This document shows positions 1 to 7,565 of a stretch of DNA of 9,954 nt, in pieces. The position numbers were made by a program, and so were the translations under genes. Under the pieces are notes generated by a model. It was not told the DNA's origin, did not search any database, and worked only from the letters and a program-made list of their open reading frames with translations. The first letter of the stretch is position 1. Each line of letters starts with the position of its first letter. Origin of the DNA: an uncultured bacterium (GTDB lineage: Bacteria; Bacteroidota; Bacteroidia; Bacteroidales; Marinifilaceae). The DNA lies in contig CAJMQA010000114.1 of NCBI GenBank assembly GCA_905215395.1, forward strand, positions 1 through 9,954, given 5' to 3'.

Positions 1-651
1 GATCTGATGAAAGAAAACGGCATCGGGCGTCCCTCTACCCGTGCCAATATCATCGAAACCTTATTTAAACGACAATACATCCGCAAAGATAAAAAACGGA
101 TTCTGGCCACAGCAACCGGAACGGAATTAATCAATACGATACAGAATGACTTGCTGAAATCAGCCGAACTTACCGGGCAGTGGGAAAAGAAACTGAGGAT
201 GATTGAAGACGGAACTTACCAGGTGGGGGCTTTTATGGAAGAACTTAAAGTCATGGTAAATGAAATTATCCATTACGTTAAATATTCTGCTTCGAAAACA
301 ATCACTATAGAAGAAACTGAGCCTTCAAAAGAAGAAAAAGATCCGGATAGAGAAAAAAAGAAGCGCAAGTCAGAACCCAAAGAACCGGTTGTTTTAAAAT
401 GCCCTAAATGCGGACAAGGGAACATTGTAAAAGGAAAGACAGCCTGGGGATGTACATTATACCGCAAATCCTGTGATTTTTTGATCCCTATGGAAATCGA
501 AGGGAAAAGATTAACGCAGAAACAGATTGAAGCCCTCGTACAAAAAGGAAAAACAGGAAGTTTATCCGGTTTTAAAGATGCAGAAGGAAATGGATTTAGT
601 GGAATCATTAAATTTGACAAAGAGAAGCATATTACCGTAGAAAAAGTATAA
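1..651 (+). CDS. topB: DNA topoisomerase III-like type IA topoisomerase, C-terminal fragment (5' end outside window)
   Basis: The frame is open from the first base, so only the C-terminal 216 codons are present. They begin with the type IA topoisomerase signature GIGRPSTRA (about 16 bases in) followed by IIETLFKRQYI, which resembles TopB more than TopA. Type IA topoisomerases cut and rejoin one DNA strand through a tyrosine intermediate. The catalytic tyrosine and Toprim domain would lie upstream and cannot be checked. Counting from the Met at base 7, a highly charged Lys/Glu linker (about residues 103-127) leads to a four-cysteine zinc-finger-like module with Cys132, Cys135, Cys149 and Cys156, then a short tail typical of the topoisomerase C-terminal repeat. 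The protein ends at TAA 649-651, one base before the sigma factor start. The family call is firm. The choice of TopB over another type IA paralogue (some sit on mobile elements) is less certain without the N-terminus. Confidence 0.88.
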   Translation, partial: DLMKENGIGRPSTRANIIETLFKRQYIRKDKKRILATATGTELINTIQNDLLKSAELTGQWEKKLRMIEDGTYQVGAFMEELKVMVNEIIHYVKYSASKTITIEETEPSKEEKDPDREKKKRKSEPKEPVVLKCPKCGQGNIVKGKTAWGCTLYRKSCDFLIPMEIEGKRLTQKQIEALVQKGKTGSLSGFKDAEGNGFSGIIKFDKEKHITVEKV

Positions 652-652
652 A

Positions 653-1177
653 ATGAAACAGACAGCTATTCTTTCATTCCAGCGTGATTTTGAAAAACTA
701 TATCCCGATATGGTTAAAGTTGCTCTGTTTTATGTCCACGATACAGCTGTTGCAGAAGATATTACCCAGGAAGCTTTTACAAAACTCTGGGAAAACTACG
801 GCAAAACCCATCAAATAGAAAATCTGAAAGGTTATCTCCAATACACCATTAAAAATCGCTGCTTAAACTATCTGAGTCATCTGCAAGTAGTCGATAAATA
901 CCAGCAGGAATACCTGAAACAAGCCGCAGAAGACGAAGAATCTCCCGAAGAATACATCCAGCTTGTCCGTACATTACTAGACAAATTACCTCCCAAACGT
1001 AAACTGATTCTCGAAATGAGTGTTATCGAATCTAAATCTTATCAGGAAATTGCCCAGGAACAGGATATTTCCCTCAACACAGTCAAAGACCACATCAAAA
1101 AAGCCTATGCTTTCTTACGTCAGGAAATGAACAAAAAGATTTCGACTTATATCCTCTACCTTGCCCTGACCAAATAA
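653..1177 (+). CDS. ECF-family RNA polymerase sigma-70 factor
   Basis: This 174-residue protein has the two-domain architecture of ECF sigma factors. Region 2 spans about residues 10-77 and includes the DITQEAFTKLWEN core-binding motif and a following region-2.4-like helix. Region 4 spans about 103-158 and has a helix-turn-helix reading SYQEIAQEQDISLNTVKDHI. A short hydrophobic tail (ISTYILYLALTK) follows, as in many Bacteroidota members. It should direct RNA polymerase to the promoter of the downstream receptor operon and be held or activated by the adjacent FecR protein. This pairing is inferred from gene order, which matches the known FecI/FecR/FecA plan. The ATG at 653 fits the family start (FEKLYPDMVKVA close to the N-terminus). 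It lies one base after the topoisomerase stop, which suggests co-transcription and possibly translational reinitiation. No Shine-Dalgarno motif is visible. The next gene is separated by an unusually repeat-rich gap. Confidence 0.95.
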   Translation: MKQTAILSFQRDFEKLYPDMVKVALFYVHDTAVAEDITQEAFTKLWENYGKTHQIENLKGYLQYTIKNRCLNYLSHLQVVDKYQQEYLKQAAEDEESPEEYIQLVRTLLDKLPPKRKLILEMSVIESKSYQEIAQEQDISLNTVKDHIKKAYAFLRQEMNKKISTYILYLALTK

Positions 1178-1246
1178 TTTATTTTTTTCCACATAACCAC
1201 CCTTTATTTAAATTAAACTGTCTTTAGTTAGAAAAACGTTCGATTA

Positions 1247-1270
1247 TTTCGGGCAAATCTTTGCCCGAAA
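1247..1270. repeat. Perfect 11-bp inverted repeat, hairpin after the ECF sigma gene
   Basis: TTTCGGGCAAA (1247-1257) and TTTGCCCGAAA (1260-1270) are exact reverse complements separated by two bases. The structure lies 69 bases after the sigma stop, immediately before the 9-bp repeat array. No T-tract follows on either strand, so it is not a canonical intrinsic terminator. It could be a transcript 3'-end stabiliser, a weak terminator or a dimeric regulator's operator. The symmetry is certain and the function is not. Confidence 0.75.
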
Positions 1271-1271
1271 A

Positions 1272-1307
1272 GTGAAATCGGTGGAATCAGTGGAATCAGT
1301 GGAATCA
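1272..1307 (+). repeat. Four tandem 9-bp repeats, consensus GTGRAATCR (left arm of a larger inverted repeat)
   Basis: The copies are GTGAAATCG (1272-1280) and three identical GTGGAATCA units (1281-1289, 1290-1298, 1299-1307). Positions 1271-1299 form the left arm of a 29-bp imperfect inverted repeat with 1421-1449 (27 of 29 positions match). In a + strand RNA one of the two mismatches becomes a G-U pair. The units are too short and contiguous for CRISPR. They could be operator iterons, a regulatory RNA stem or a dispersed intergenic repeat. Confidence 0.85.
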
Positions 1308-1421
1308 GTAGTTCCCTGATTAAATACAGATACAGACGATGAGTAGATAACTAATTGAAAAAGAATAGAAAATACAATAAGGGAAAATTGAAATAGGGAG
1401 GTAACAGTGGAAAAACAGAAC

Positions 1422-1448
1422 CGATTTCACTGATTCCACCGATTTCAC
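1422..1448 (-). repeat. Three inverted copies of the same 9-bp repeat (right arm)
   Basis: On the minus strand this reads GTGAAATCG, GTGGAATCA, GTGAAATCG (from 1448 back to 1422), which matches the left array. The arm ends 21 bases before the fecR start codon and only a few bases before the Shine-Dalgarno-like AAAGGA. Pairing with the left arm would enclose a loop of about 121 bases. Four left units against three right units would allow alternative pairing registers. Confidence 0.85.
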
Positions 1449-1454
1449 TAAAAT

Positions 1455-1460
1455 AAAGGA
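1455..1460 (+). promoter_or_regulatory. Shine-Dalgarno-like ribosome binding site for the FecR gene
   Basis: AAAGGA lies nine bases before the ATG at 1470 and supports that start. It is the clearest Shine-Dalgarno-like motif I see in the window. The starts of the sigma factor, SusD and both thioredoxin genes have none that I can see, as is common in Bacteroidota. It sits six bases after the right repeat arm, so RNA folding there could affect translation (inference). Confidence 0.5.
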
Positions 1461-1469
1461 ACCTTTAAT

Positions 1470-2621
1470 ATGGAAAAAGAATTCGATGATATAATCCTGG
1501 CTAAATTAAATGGGAAATCTTTGTCCGATGAAGAGGAAAAGATTTTTGAATCATGGTATGCGGAAGCGGAAAACCGGAAAAAATTTTACGAACTGCAACG
1601 TATACAATCAGCTATCCATGCAAACTATCCCAGAGGATTAAATATTCAGGTTGCCTGGGAAAAGTTAAGCCGGGAAATACACCCCCGACGAAAAGTAAGG
1701 ATACTCTTCAGATATGCAGCTGCAGCTATTATGCTATTAGGCTTCAGTACAGCTATCTATCTCTTACGATTTCAGGGAAATGCTATTCCCCAAGAAACAA
1801 ATCTAATTGAAAATGTTATCCCGGGTAAAAAACAAGCCACTTTAACTTTGTCCAACGGGGAACAGATTATCTTATCGGATACCAATTCCCTGATTCATAC
1901 ACAGGAGCAAGGCGTCACGATCAACAACAACCAGCATATTCTGGAATACAATCAATCGGAGGCTACAAGCCATTTGATTTACAATACAGTAAATATTCCT
2001 CGTGGGGGAGAATATATTCTGGCTCTGGCAGATGGCACCAAAATATGGCTCAATTCCGAAAGCCGGATCACCTATCCTGTGACTTTCTCCGGAGCAAGCC
2101 GTGAAATAAATCTGGAAGGAGAAGCTTTTTTCGAAATAGCTAAAGATACAACGAAGCCCTTCATTGTCCATACCCGGGAATTCGACATCCGGGTAACGGG
2201 CACTCAGTTTAATGTCCGTACCTATCCGCAGGAACCCAGTTCCACAACTCTGGCAGAAGGACGTGTACAATTGGAAAGAGGAGGATATATCAGTCAGTTG
2301 GTACCCGGACAACAAGCAACTCTGGTGAACGAACGAATCGAGATAAAGGAAACAAACCCAGAGGAAGCGATTGCCTGGCGTTATGGAGCTTTTTGTTTCA
2401 AACAACGGACGCTCGAGAGTATCCTGAACGAACTGGCCCGATGGTACGACATAGATATTTTTTATCAGAATCCGAATACCCAAAATTACCATTTCACAGC
2501 TTGGTTTAAACGAAGCAGTTCAATCGAGGAGGTAATCCGGATATTAGAAAAAACCAAAAAAATAAAAATACAACTTACAGGCAGAACTCTGACTATCAAA
2601 GATAATTCAGAAAACAAATAA
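1470..2621 (+). CDS. FecR-family anti-sigma factor, inner-membrane signal transducer
   Basis: This 383-residue protein has the usual Bacteroidota FecR layout. A cytoplasmic N-terminal region (about 1-78) would bind the sigma factor. A single membrane span follows at about 79-99 (FRYAAAAIMLLGFSTAIYLL). The periplasmic FecR domain covers about 174-270, with the family hallmarks LADGTKIWLNSES, REINLEGEAFFEIA and VTGTQFNVR. A C-terminal DUF4974-type domain (about 305-377) contains LESILNELARWYDIDI and EEVIRILEKT and resembles an STN fold. The protein should receive a signal from the STN domain of the SusC receptor encoded next and either restrain or activate the ECF sigma factor upstream. The length is normal and no key segment is missing. 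The receptor gene starts 77 bases after the stop, so the two may be co-transcribed or the receptor may have its own sigma-dependent promoter in that gap. The partner assignment is inferred from gene order. Confidence 0.95.
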   Translation: MEKEFDDIILAKLNGKSLSDEEEKIFESWYAEAENRKKFYELQRIQSAIHANYPRGLNIQVAWEKLSREIHPRRKVRILFRYAAAAIMLLGFSTAIYLLRFQGNAIPQETNLIENVIPGKKQATLTLSNGEQIILSDTNSLIHTQEQGVTINNNQHILEYNQSEATSHLIYNTVNIPRGGEYILALADGTKIWLNSESRITYPVTFSGASREINLEGEAFFEIAKDTTKPFIVHTREFDIRVTGTQFNVRTYPQEPSSTTLAEGRVQLERGGYISQLVPGQQATLVNERIEIKETNPEEAIAWRYGAFCFKQRTLESILNELARWYDIDIFYQNPNTQNYHFTAWFKRSSSIEEVIRILEKTKKIKIQLTGRTLTIKDNSENK

Positions 2622-2698
2622 CCGGAATGTACTGCAAATACATCCCGGCAAACAAAATCCCCTGCAAGGGATCATGTCAAACTTTCAACAACAAAATT

Positions 2699-5600
2699 AT
2701 GAAAAAAACAATTCAAAAAATGATTTGGATCATGATTAAAATCAAACTCATGTGTCTGGTCATTATGATGGCCTGCGCCGGTTTGAATGCAGAGGTCTGG
2801 TCACAGCAAAAAAGGATCGACCTGCAGTTAAACCAAACAGATTTTGTCCAGTTTTTCGAACAGCTTCAGAAACAAACAAATTTGAAGTTCGTTTTCAATC
2901 ATGAAGATGTCCAGGGATACACCCTGAAGCAGCAAAAGCTAACAGGTAAAACCATTTCGGAAATTCTGGACATTGTTTTTAGCTCGACCCCGCTCCGATA
3001 TGAAATTCTGGACGACCATGTTATCATTTCACGCTTAGCAACAAGCCTTCCTCAAGTGAAAGCCACCAAAATAGAAGGAATTGTTACGGACGAAAGGGGG
3101 GAAGCCCTGCCGGGTGTTTCCATCATTATCCGCGGAACCTCTGTGGGAACGGCAACAGATGTTAACGGAAAATACTCTATTGCAGTCCCGAATGCAGAAA
3201 CTGCAACCCTGGAATTTTCTTTTGTCGGAATGAAAACACAAAGCGTCAAATTAAAAGCCAATCAGACAGTTTACAACGTGACCCTTTTAATAGACACCCA
3301 GACTCTGGACGACGTAGTATGTACCGGTTACCAGACCCTGAGTAAAATCAATACTACCGGTTCCTTCTCTACATTAAAGCCGGAAACCATCGAACTCAGG
3401 AGCAGTATCGGGTTGGATCGTCTATTGGAAGGTTCTGTTCCCGGTTTGACAGTCTATAAAAATGACATCCGTATCCGGGGTGGTAGTTCTATCAATGCCG
3501 GCACTAAACCATTATACATCGTCGATGGCTTTGAAGTAGACAAGCTGCCTGAGAATATGGACCTGGTAGAACGGATCTCCATATTGAAAGATGCTGCTGC
3601 CGCTGCAATCTGGGGAGCCCGGGCTTCAAACGGTGTTATTGTTATCGAGACCAAAAAAGGGAAGAAAGGAGAATCACGTATCTCTTATTCCGGAAATGTC
3701 AAGGTCAGCAGCAAATTCGATTATGATGACCTCAGACGTGCCGATGGTAAAACTATCGTTGATTACGATCTGGAAGCATTTGATAAAGAATTGATCGGGA
3801 GCTATATTTTCGACGGATCATCTTCCGGGTATTCTCCCTCGTATGAGGCCATTTTCGACTTTGAACAAGGAAAGATCGACCGGGAAGGACTATTGAACCG
3901 TCTGAATGCCATCGGAAGCAAGTCCAACAAACAGCAGATCAAAGACAAATTACTGCGGAATGCTTTTACACAGCATCACAATCTTGCATTTTACGGGGGA
4001 AGTGATAAACTGACTTATTTCCTCTCAGCCAACTACATGGGCTCACATTCCGGTTATAAAGGAGATAAAGACCAGTCTATCAATATCATGTCTAAAAACA
4101 GCTATGAACTCCATCCGAAATTAACCTTGCGTGCCGATATCAACGTAATTTACGACAAGATCAACAATGGTTATACTGATATCAGCAGTTCCATTCAGAA
4201 TATCCTACCCTATCAGATGCTTACCGATGAAAAAACAGGAGAACGCATACAGGATTATAGCAATTTCAACATGGTGGAAAATCAGCGTCTGATGGAATTG
4301 GGATACAAAGACAATGGTTATAATATTCTGGACGAACTTGACCTGGCCAATGACAAAACCAATTCACTCAGTGTGCGTACAAAATTCGGTCTCGATGTTA
4401 ATATCATCGATGGACTGAAAGTCTCTGCGGATTATCAGTATGAAAGGACCCACGAGGAAAATAAAAACCTTCAGGACCAGGAATCCTATTCCATCAGAAA
4501 AGATATTATCAATCAATTCACATCTGAGGAAAACAATAAATTAGTATACAACCTTCCCAATGGGAATGTATTAGATCAAAGGAATGTCAACGGAACCACC
4601 CATTCTTTCAAAGCCGGTTTCTCATTGAATAAAATGTTCGGTGCAAACGAAGAGCATTACGTAAATGCCATTGCAGGATTCGATATGCGTAAACATACCA
4701 GTCAGTCCACACAAACCCGTAAACTGGGCTATAATGATGAATTACAAACCTGGCAGGTATTCGATCAGGCGACAATAGCCAATAAGGGAGTCAATTGGTG
4801 GGACGGAAGGACCTACTATTACAATGCTGCCAACTACGACAGGTTTTCTTTCAACGATAGCCGGGAAGTATCATTCTATGGTTCACTGGTATATACTTAC
4901 GACCGTAGATATACCCTCAGCGGAACATTCCGTATCGACAAGTCAAATTTATACGGTGCAGACAAGAAATATCGCCGTAATCCATTATGGTCCGTCGGAG
5001 CCAGCTGGAATGTACAGGAAGAAAAATTCTTCCATTCGGAAGTGATTAACCGTCTGGTTCCGAGAATCACTTACGGTCTGACCGGAAACTTTGACCGTTC
5101 CGGAGCAACAACGCCCCTACTTGTGGCCAGACGTTATTTCAGCAATGTATTCGGCGGATACTATACCCGGGTACAAAATCCACCTAACCCGAAATTAAGA
5201 TGGGAACGTACGAAAACTCTGAATATCGGTGTGGAAACAGAATTATTCAACCGTCTAAACCTTTCGGTAGAATACTATAACAAACATAGCTATGATCTGT
5301 TAGGAAATGTCATGCTCGACCCGACATTGGGGTTCACCGGTACCAAAATCAACGCTGCTGATATGCGTAACCGGGGTGTGGAAATCATGCTGAATACAGA
5401 CCTGATCAGAACAGCTGCGTTCAACTGGAACCTGAATTTCGTATTTGGCTATAATAAAAATAAGATTGTAAAGAACAACATTTCAGACGGAGCTCCGGAA
5501 TACAACCGTCCATCAGGAACTACTCAGTTTGTTGAAGGTTATGCACGTGAAGCTATCTGGAGTTATCGTTGGGCAGGACTCGACAATACCGGTGATCCCC

Positions 5601-6172
5601 AGACTTTCGATGCTGAAGGCAATAAGACAAAAGAGATCTCCCTGGAATCTCTGGAATGCAGCGGTACTTATCTGCCTAAGTACAACGGTAGTATTTCCAC
5701 TGACTTTAAATATAAAAACATCACTTTAATGTTTTCCTTCATTTATAACTTCGGGCATGTATTCCGTATGGAATACCCGAGCATGAACCCACTGGAAAAT
5801 ACCGATCTGAGCAATTTAGTGGCTAACCGCTGGAAAAAAGAAGGAGATGAAAATATCACGGATATTCCTGCAATGCTGACCTGGGAACATTATACCCAAA
5901 ACCGGGCCAACATCGCCCAGTATTCTTCCAACAGTATCCGCAAAGGAGGTTTTATCCGTCTGCGTGAGATCCTGTTAAACTATGAATTACCGAAAAATTG
6001 GATCAAATCTACCCCTTTCCAAAGGATCAGCCTTACAGCACAAGCCAATACTTTGTGGATGTGGACCAAGAACAAAGAAAAGATCGACCCGGAATTCGTT
6101 GACCCGGTACATGGAACCCTTAGCCTCAGCGAACCTGCCTCCTTTACCTTTGGTTTAAGAGTAGAATTCTAA
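2699..6172 (+). CDS. susC-like: SusC/RagA-family TonB-dependent outer-membrane receptor with N-terminal STN signalling domain
   Basis: This receptor has 1157 residues when started at the ATG at 2699. An in-frame ATG at 2627 would add 24 polar residues before the signal peptide and is less likely. The signal peptide runs MKKTIQKMIW then a hydrophobic core (LMCLVIMMACAGLNA), with cleavage near residue 30-36. The domains in order are an STN domain (about 39-113), which in FecA-type receptors contacts the anti-sigma factor, a carboxypeptidase-regulatory-like beta domain (about 125-199, EGIVTDERGEALPGVSIIIRG), a TonB plug (about 202-321, with IRIRGGSSINAG, PLYIVDG and ILKDAAAAAIWGARASNGVI) and a long beta-barrel ending in FTFGLRVEF. 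The terminal Phe is the usual outer-membrane assembly signal. It should form the TonB-driven import barrel under the SusD lid encoded 17 bases downstream. The motif after the regulatory-like domain reads VVCTGYQT, with Cys where Val is common. The substrate is not identifiable. The STN domain next to the sigma and FecR genes strongly suggests ligand-induced autoregulation. Confidence 0.96.
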   Translation: MKKTIQKMIWIMIKIKLMCLVIMMACAGLNAEVWSQQKRIDLQLNQTDFVQFFEQLQKQTNLKFVFNHEDVQGYTLKQQKLTGKTISEILDIVFSSTPLRYEILDDHVIISRLATSLPQVKATKIEGIVTDERGEALPGVSIIIRGTSVGTATDVNGKYSIAVPNAETATLEFSFVGMKTQSVKLKANQTVYNVTLLIDTQTLDDVVCTGYQTLSKINTTGSFSTLKPETIELRSSIGLDRLLEGSVPGLTVYKNDIRIRGGSSINAGTKPLYIVDGFEVDKLPENMDLVERISILKDAAAAAIWGARASNGVIVIETKKGKKGESRISYSGNVKVSSKFDYDDLRRADGKTIVDYDLEAFDKELIGSYIFDGSSSGYSPSYEAIFDFEQGKIDREGLLNRLNAIGSKSNKQQIKDKLLRNAFTQHHNLAFYGGSDKLTYFLSANYMGSHSGYKGDKDQSINIMSKNSYELHPKLTLRADINVIYDKINNGYTDISSSIQNILPYQMLTDEKTGERIQDYSNFNMVENQRLMELGYKDNGYNILDELDLANDKTNSLSVRTKFGLDVNIIDGLKVSADYQYERTHEENKNLQDQESYSIRKDIINQFTSEENNKLVYNLPNGNVLDQRNVNGTTHSFKAGFSLNKMFGANEEHYVNAIAGFDMRKHTSQSTQTRKLGYNDELQTWQVFDQATIANKGVNWWDGRTYYYNAANYDRFSFNDSREVSFYGSLVYTYDRRYTLSGTFRIDKSNLYGADKKYRRNPLWSVGASWNVQEEKFFHSEVINRLVPRITYGLTGNFDRSGATTPLLVARRYFSNVFGGYYTRVQNPPNPKLRWERTKTLNIGVETELFNRLNLSVEYYNKHSYDLLGNVMLDPTLGFTGTKINAADMRNRGVEIMLNTDLIRTAAFNWNLNFVFGYNKNKIVKNNISDGAPEYNRPSGTTQFVEGYAREAIWSYRWAGLDNTGDPQTFDAEGNKTKEISLESLECSGTYLPKYNGSISTDFKYKNITLMFSFIYNFGHVFRMEYPSMNPLENTDLSNLVANRWKKEGDENITDIPAMLTWEHYTQNRANIAQYSSNSIRKGGFIRLREILLNYELPKNWIKSTPFQRISLTAQANTLWMWTKNKEKIDPEFVDPVHGTLSLSEPASFTFGLRVEF

Positions 6173-6189
6173 CGTTAAAACAAACGAAA

Positions 6190-7554
6190 ATGAAAAAATT
6201 ACTTATATACACATTAATCGCAGGCCTGTTTTGTAGTTGCGACGATTTCCTGGATGTCACCCCGAAAGGGAAGTTATTACCCCAGAATTTACAGGATTAC
6301 GACGAAATGATGGCTGATCCCAGTCATCCGAGCGGAGCCTACCCCCTTGTTGATATGTGTGGAGATAATATCACCCTGAATGAAGCTACTGTCACCTCTT
6401 TCTTTACCAGTTCGACAGGCAAAGCATACCTATGGCAGGATGCTTTCTATACTGCAACAGAAGATGACAATGTATGGAATAATGCTTACAGTAAAATCTA
6501 TACGTTCAATCTGGTTCTCGAACGTGTAGACGGAGCAGCTAACGGCAACGAGGCAGACAGAAAACGGATCAAAGCAGAAGCCAGTTTTAACCGGGCTTAC
6601 TATTATTGGTTCCTGAATAACTGCTATGGAAAAGCATACGACCCGAAAACTGCTGATAAAGATCTGAGTGTCCCCTTACGTCTTGATTCCGACCTGGAAG
6701 CCAAGTTGTCAAGAGCAACGGTAGCCGAGGTGGTAAAACAAATGCTCGAGGATATTGCACATCCTGAATACCTTGCAGAAGAAGTGACGAATGAATACCG
6801 GATTTCCAGAGGAGGAGGATATGCCCTGGCAGCCAGAATTTATCTTACCCTCGGGGATTTCGATAATGCACTCAAAAGTGCAAATCTGGCACTGGAGCAA
6901 AATAGTACATTATTGGATTACAATACATATAGTTTTAAAAATCCGGAAAGGCCATACTCTGGCATTAACAACCGCCCGGCAAATTACCGGGTATCTCCGG
7001 AATGTTTGATGTACAGAGGCTGTGGTTTCTCTACATTAAATTCAGCCCATCAGCTGAGTGACGAGCAGGTTGCCTGTTATGATACTTTGGTGGATTTACG
7101 TTACAAATTCAATTTCACCCGCCTGGACAGAGGTGGAAAACCACGGTCTGATAAAAACCCAACTTATCTGCAGGAACTGGATTACAACATCAGTGTTCCG
7201 GAAATGCTACTGATCAAAGCCGAATGTATGGCCCGTAAAGGGGATAATAAATGTCTGCAGGTATTGGATCAGTTGAGAAAAAACAGGATCATAGCTCCCT
7301 ATCAGCCTTTGAATGTCCCTGACAGCAAATTGCTGGAAACAGTACTTCAGGAACGTCAGCGTGAACTTCCTTTCCATGGAATGCGGTTTTTCGATATGAA
7401 ACGTCTGGCTAAAGAAGGTATCTATACAAAAACGGTGACCAGAGTATTTAAAGACCAAACGTTTACCCTCGCCCCCAATTCCAATCAATACCTCTTCCCC
7501 ATTGCTCCCAAAGTGAGAAGCCTGAATAACAATATCGTAGATAATCCCAGATAA
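6190..7554 (+). CDS. susD-like: SusD/RagB-family outer-membrane nutrient-binding lipoprotein
   Basis: This 454-residue protein begins MKKLLIYTLIAGLFCSC, a lipoprotein signal whose acylated Cys is residue 17. The residues after it (DDFLDVTPKGKL) match SusD proteins. The acidic pair right after Cys resembles the Bacteroidota surface-export signal, so surface exposure is likely. Family features include the TPR-like helix with EASFNRAYYYWFLNNCYG (about 130-147), a second helical repeat around 205-236 (YALAARIYLTLGDFDNALKSA), ERQRELPFHGMRFFDMKR (388-405), which is the conserved SusD C-terminal helix, and a closing YLFPIAPKVRSLNNNIVDNP. It should act as the hinged lid over the SusC barrel and bind the ligand at the cell surface. 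It is somewhat shorter than typical glycan-binding SusD proteins (often above 500 residues), but the N- and C-terminal landmarks are intact, so it is not truncated. It follows the receptor by 17 bases with no Shine-Dalgarno motif, consistent with one operon. Confidence 0.95.
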   Translation: MKKLLIYTLIAGLFCSCDDFLDVTPKGKLLPQNLQDYDEMMADPSHPSGAYPLVDMCGDNITLNEATVTSFFTSSTGKAYLWQDAFYTATEDDNVWNNAYSKIYTFNLVLERVDGAANGNEADRKRIKAEASFNRAYYYWFLNNCYGKAYDPKTADKDLSVPLRLDSDLEAKLSRATVAEVVKQMLEDIAHPEYLAEEVTNEYRISRGGGYALAARIYLTLGDFDNALKSANLALEQNSTLLDYNTYSFKNPERPYSGINNRPANYRVSPECLMYRGCGFSTLNSAHQLSDEQVACYDTLVDLRYKFNFTRLDRGGKPRSDKNPTYLQELDYNISVPEMLLIKAECMARKGDNKCLQVLDQLRKNRIIAPYQPLNVPDSKLLETVLQERQRELPFHGMRFFDMKRLAKEGIYTKTVTRVFKDQTFTLAPNSNQYLFPIAPKVRSLNNNIVDNPR

Positions 7555-7565
7555 ACAGCGAACAA

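Larger units (their letters stand above)
1178..1469 (+). other. Intergenic region between sigma and anti-sigma genes, structured repeats, no gene seen
   Basis: This 292-bp AT-rich gap has no convincing coding frame on either strand. From left to right it holds a T-rich stretch just after the sigma stop, a perfect hairpin (1247-1270), four direct 9-bp repeats (1272-1307), an AT/purine-rich centre with a short ATACAG doublet near 1325, a short TTCCCT/AGGGAA complementary pair (1312-1317 and 1380-1385), three inverted copies of the 9-bp repeat (1422-1448) and a Shine-Dalgarno-like AAAGGA (1455-1460) ahead of the fecR start. I looked for the Bacteroidota housekeeping promoter form (TTTG near -33 and TAnnTTTG near -7) and found no good match, so any promoter here is unassigned. 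Confidence 0.8.

Noticed and set aside
273..620. 115-codon minus-strand open frame within the topoisomerase
   Set aside because: It mirrors the conserved zinc-finger region of the real gene. No domain is seen.
1247..1270. Canonical intrinsic terminator after the sigma gene
   Set aside because: The stem is strong, but no T-tract follows on either strand, so only a structural repeat is called.
1272..1448. CRISPR array from repeated short units
   Set aside because: The units are 9 bp, contiguous or inverted, and have no regular spacers. No cas genes are present.
1178..1469. Housekeeping Bacteroidota promoter (TTTG and TAnnTTTG) for fecR
   Set aside because: No pair of motifs with proper spacing was found. 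The closest strings differ at key positions.
1872..2492. 206-codon open frame on the minus strand within the FecR gene
   Set aside because: It is fully antisense to a well-supported FecR protein, and its translation has no recognisable domain and an unusual composition rich in Cys and Ser. It is a shadow frame.
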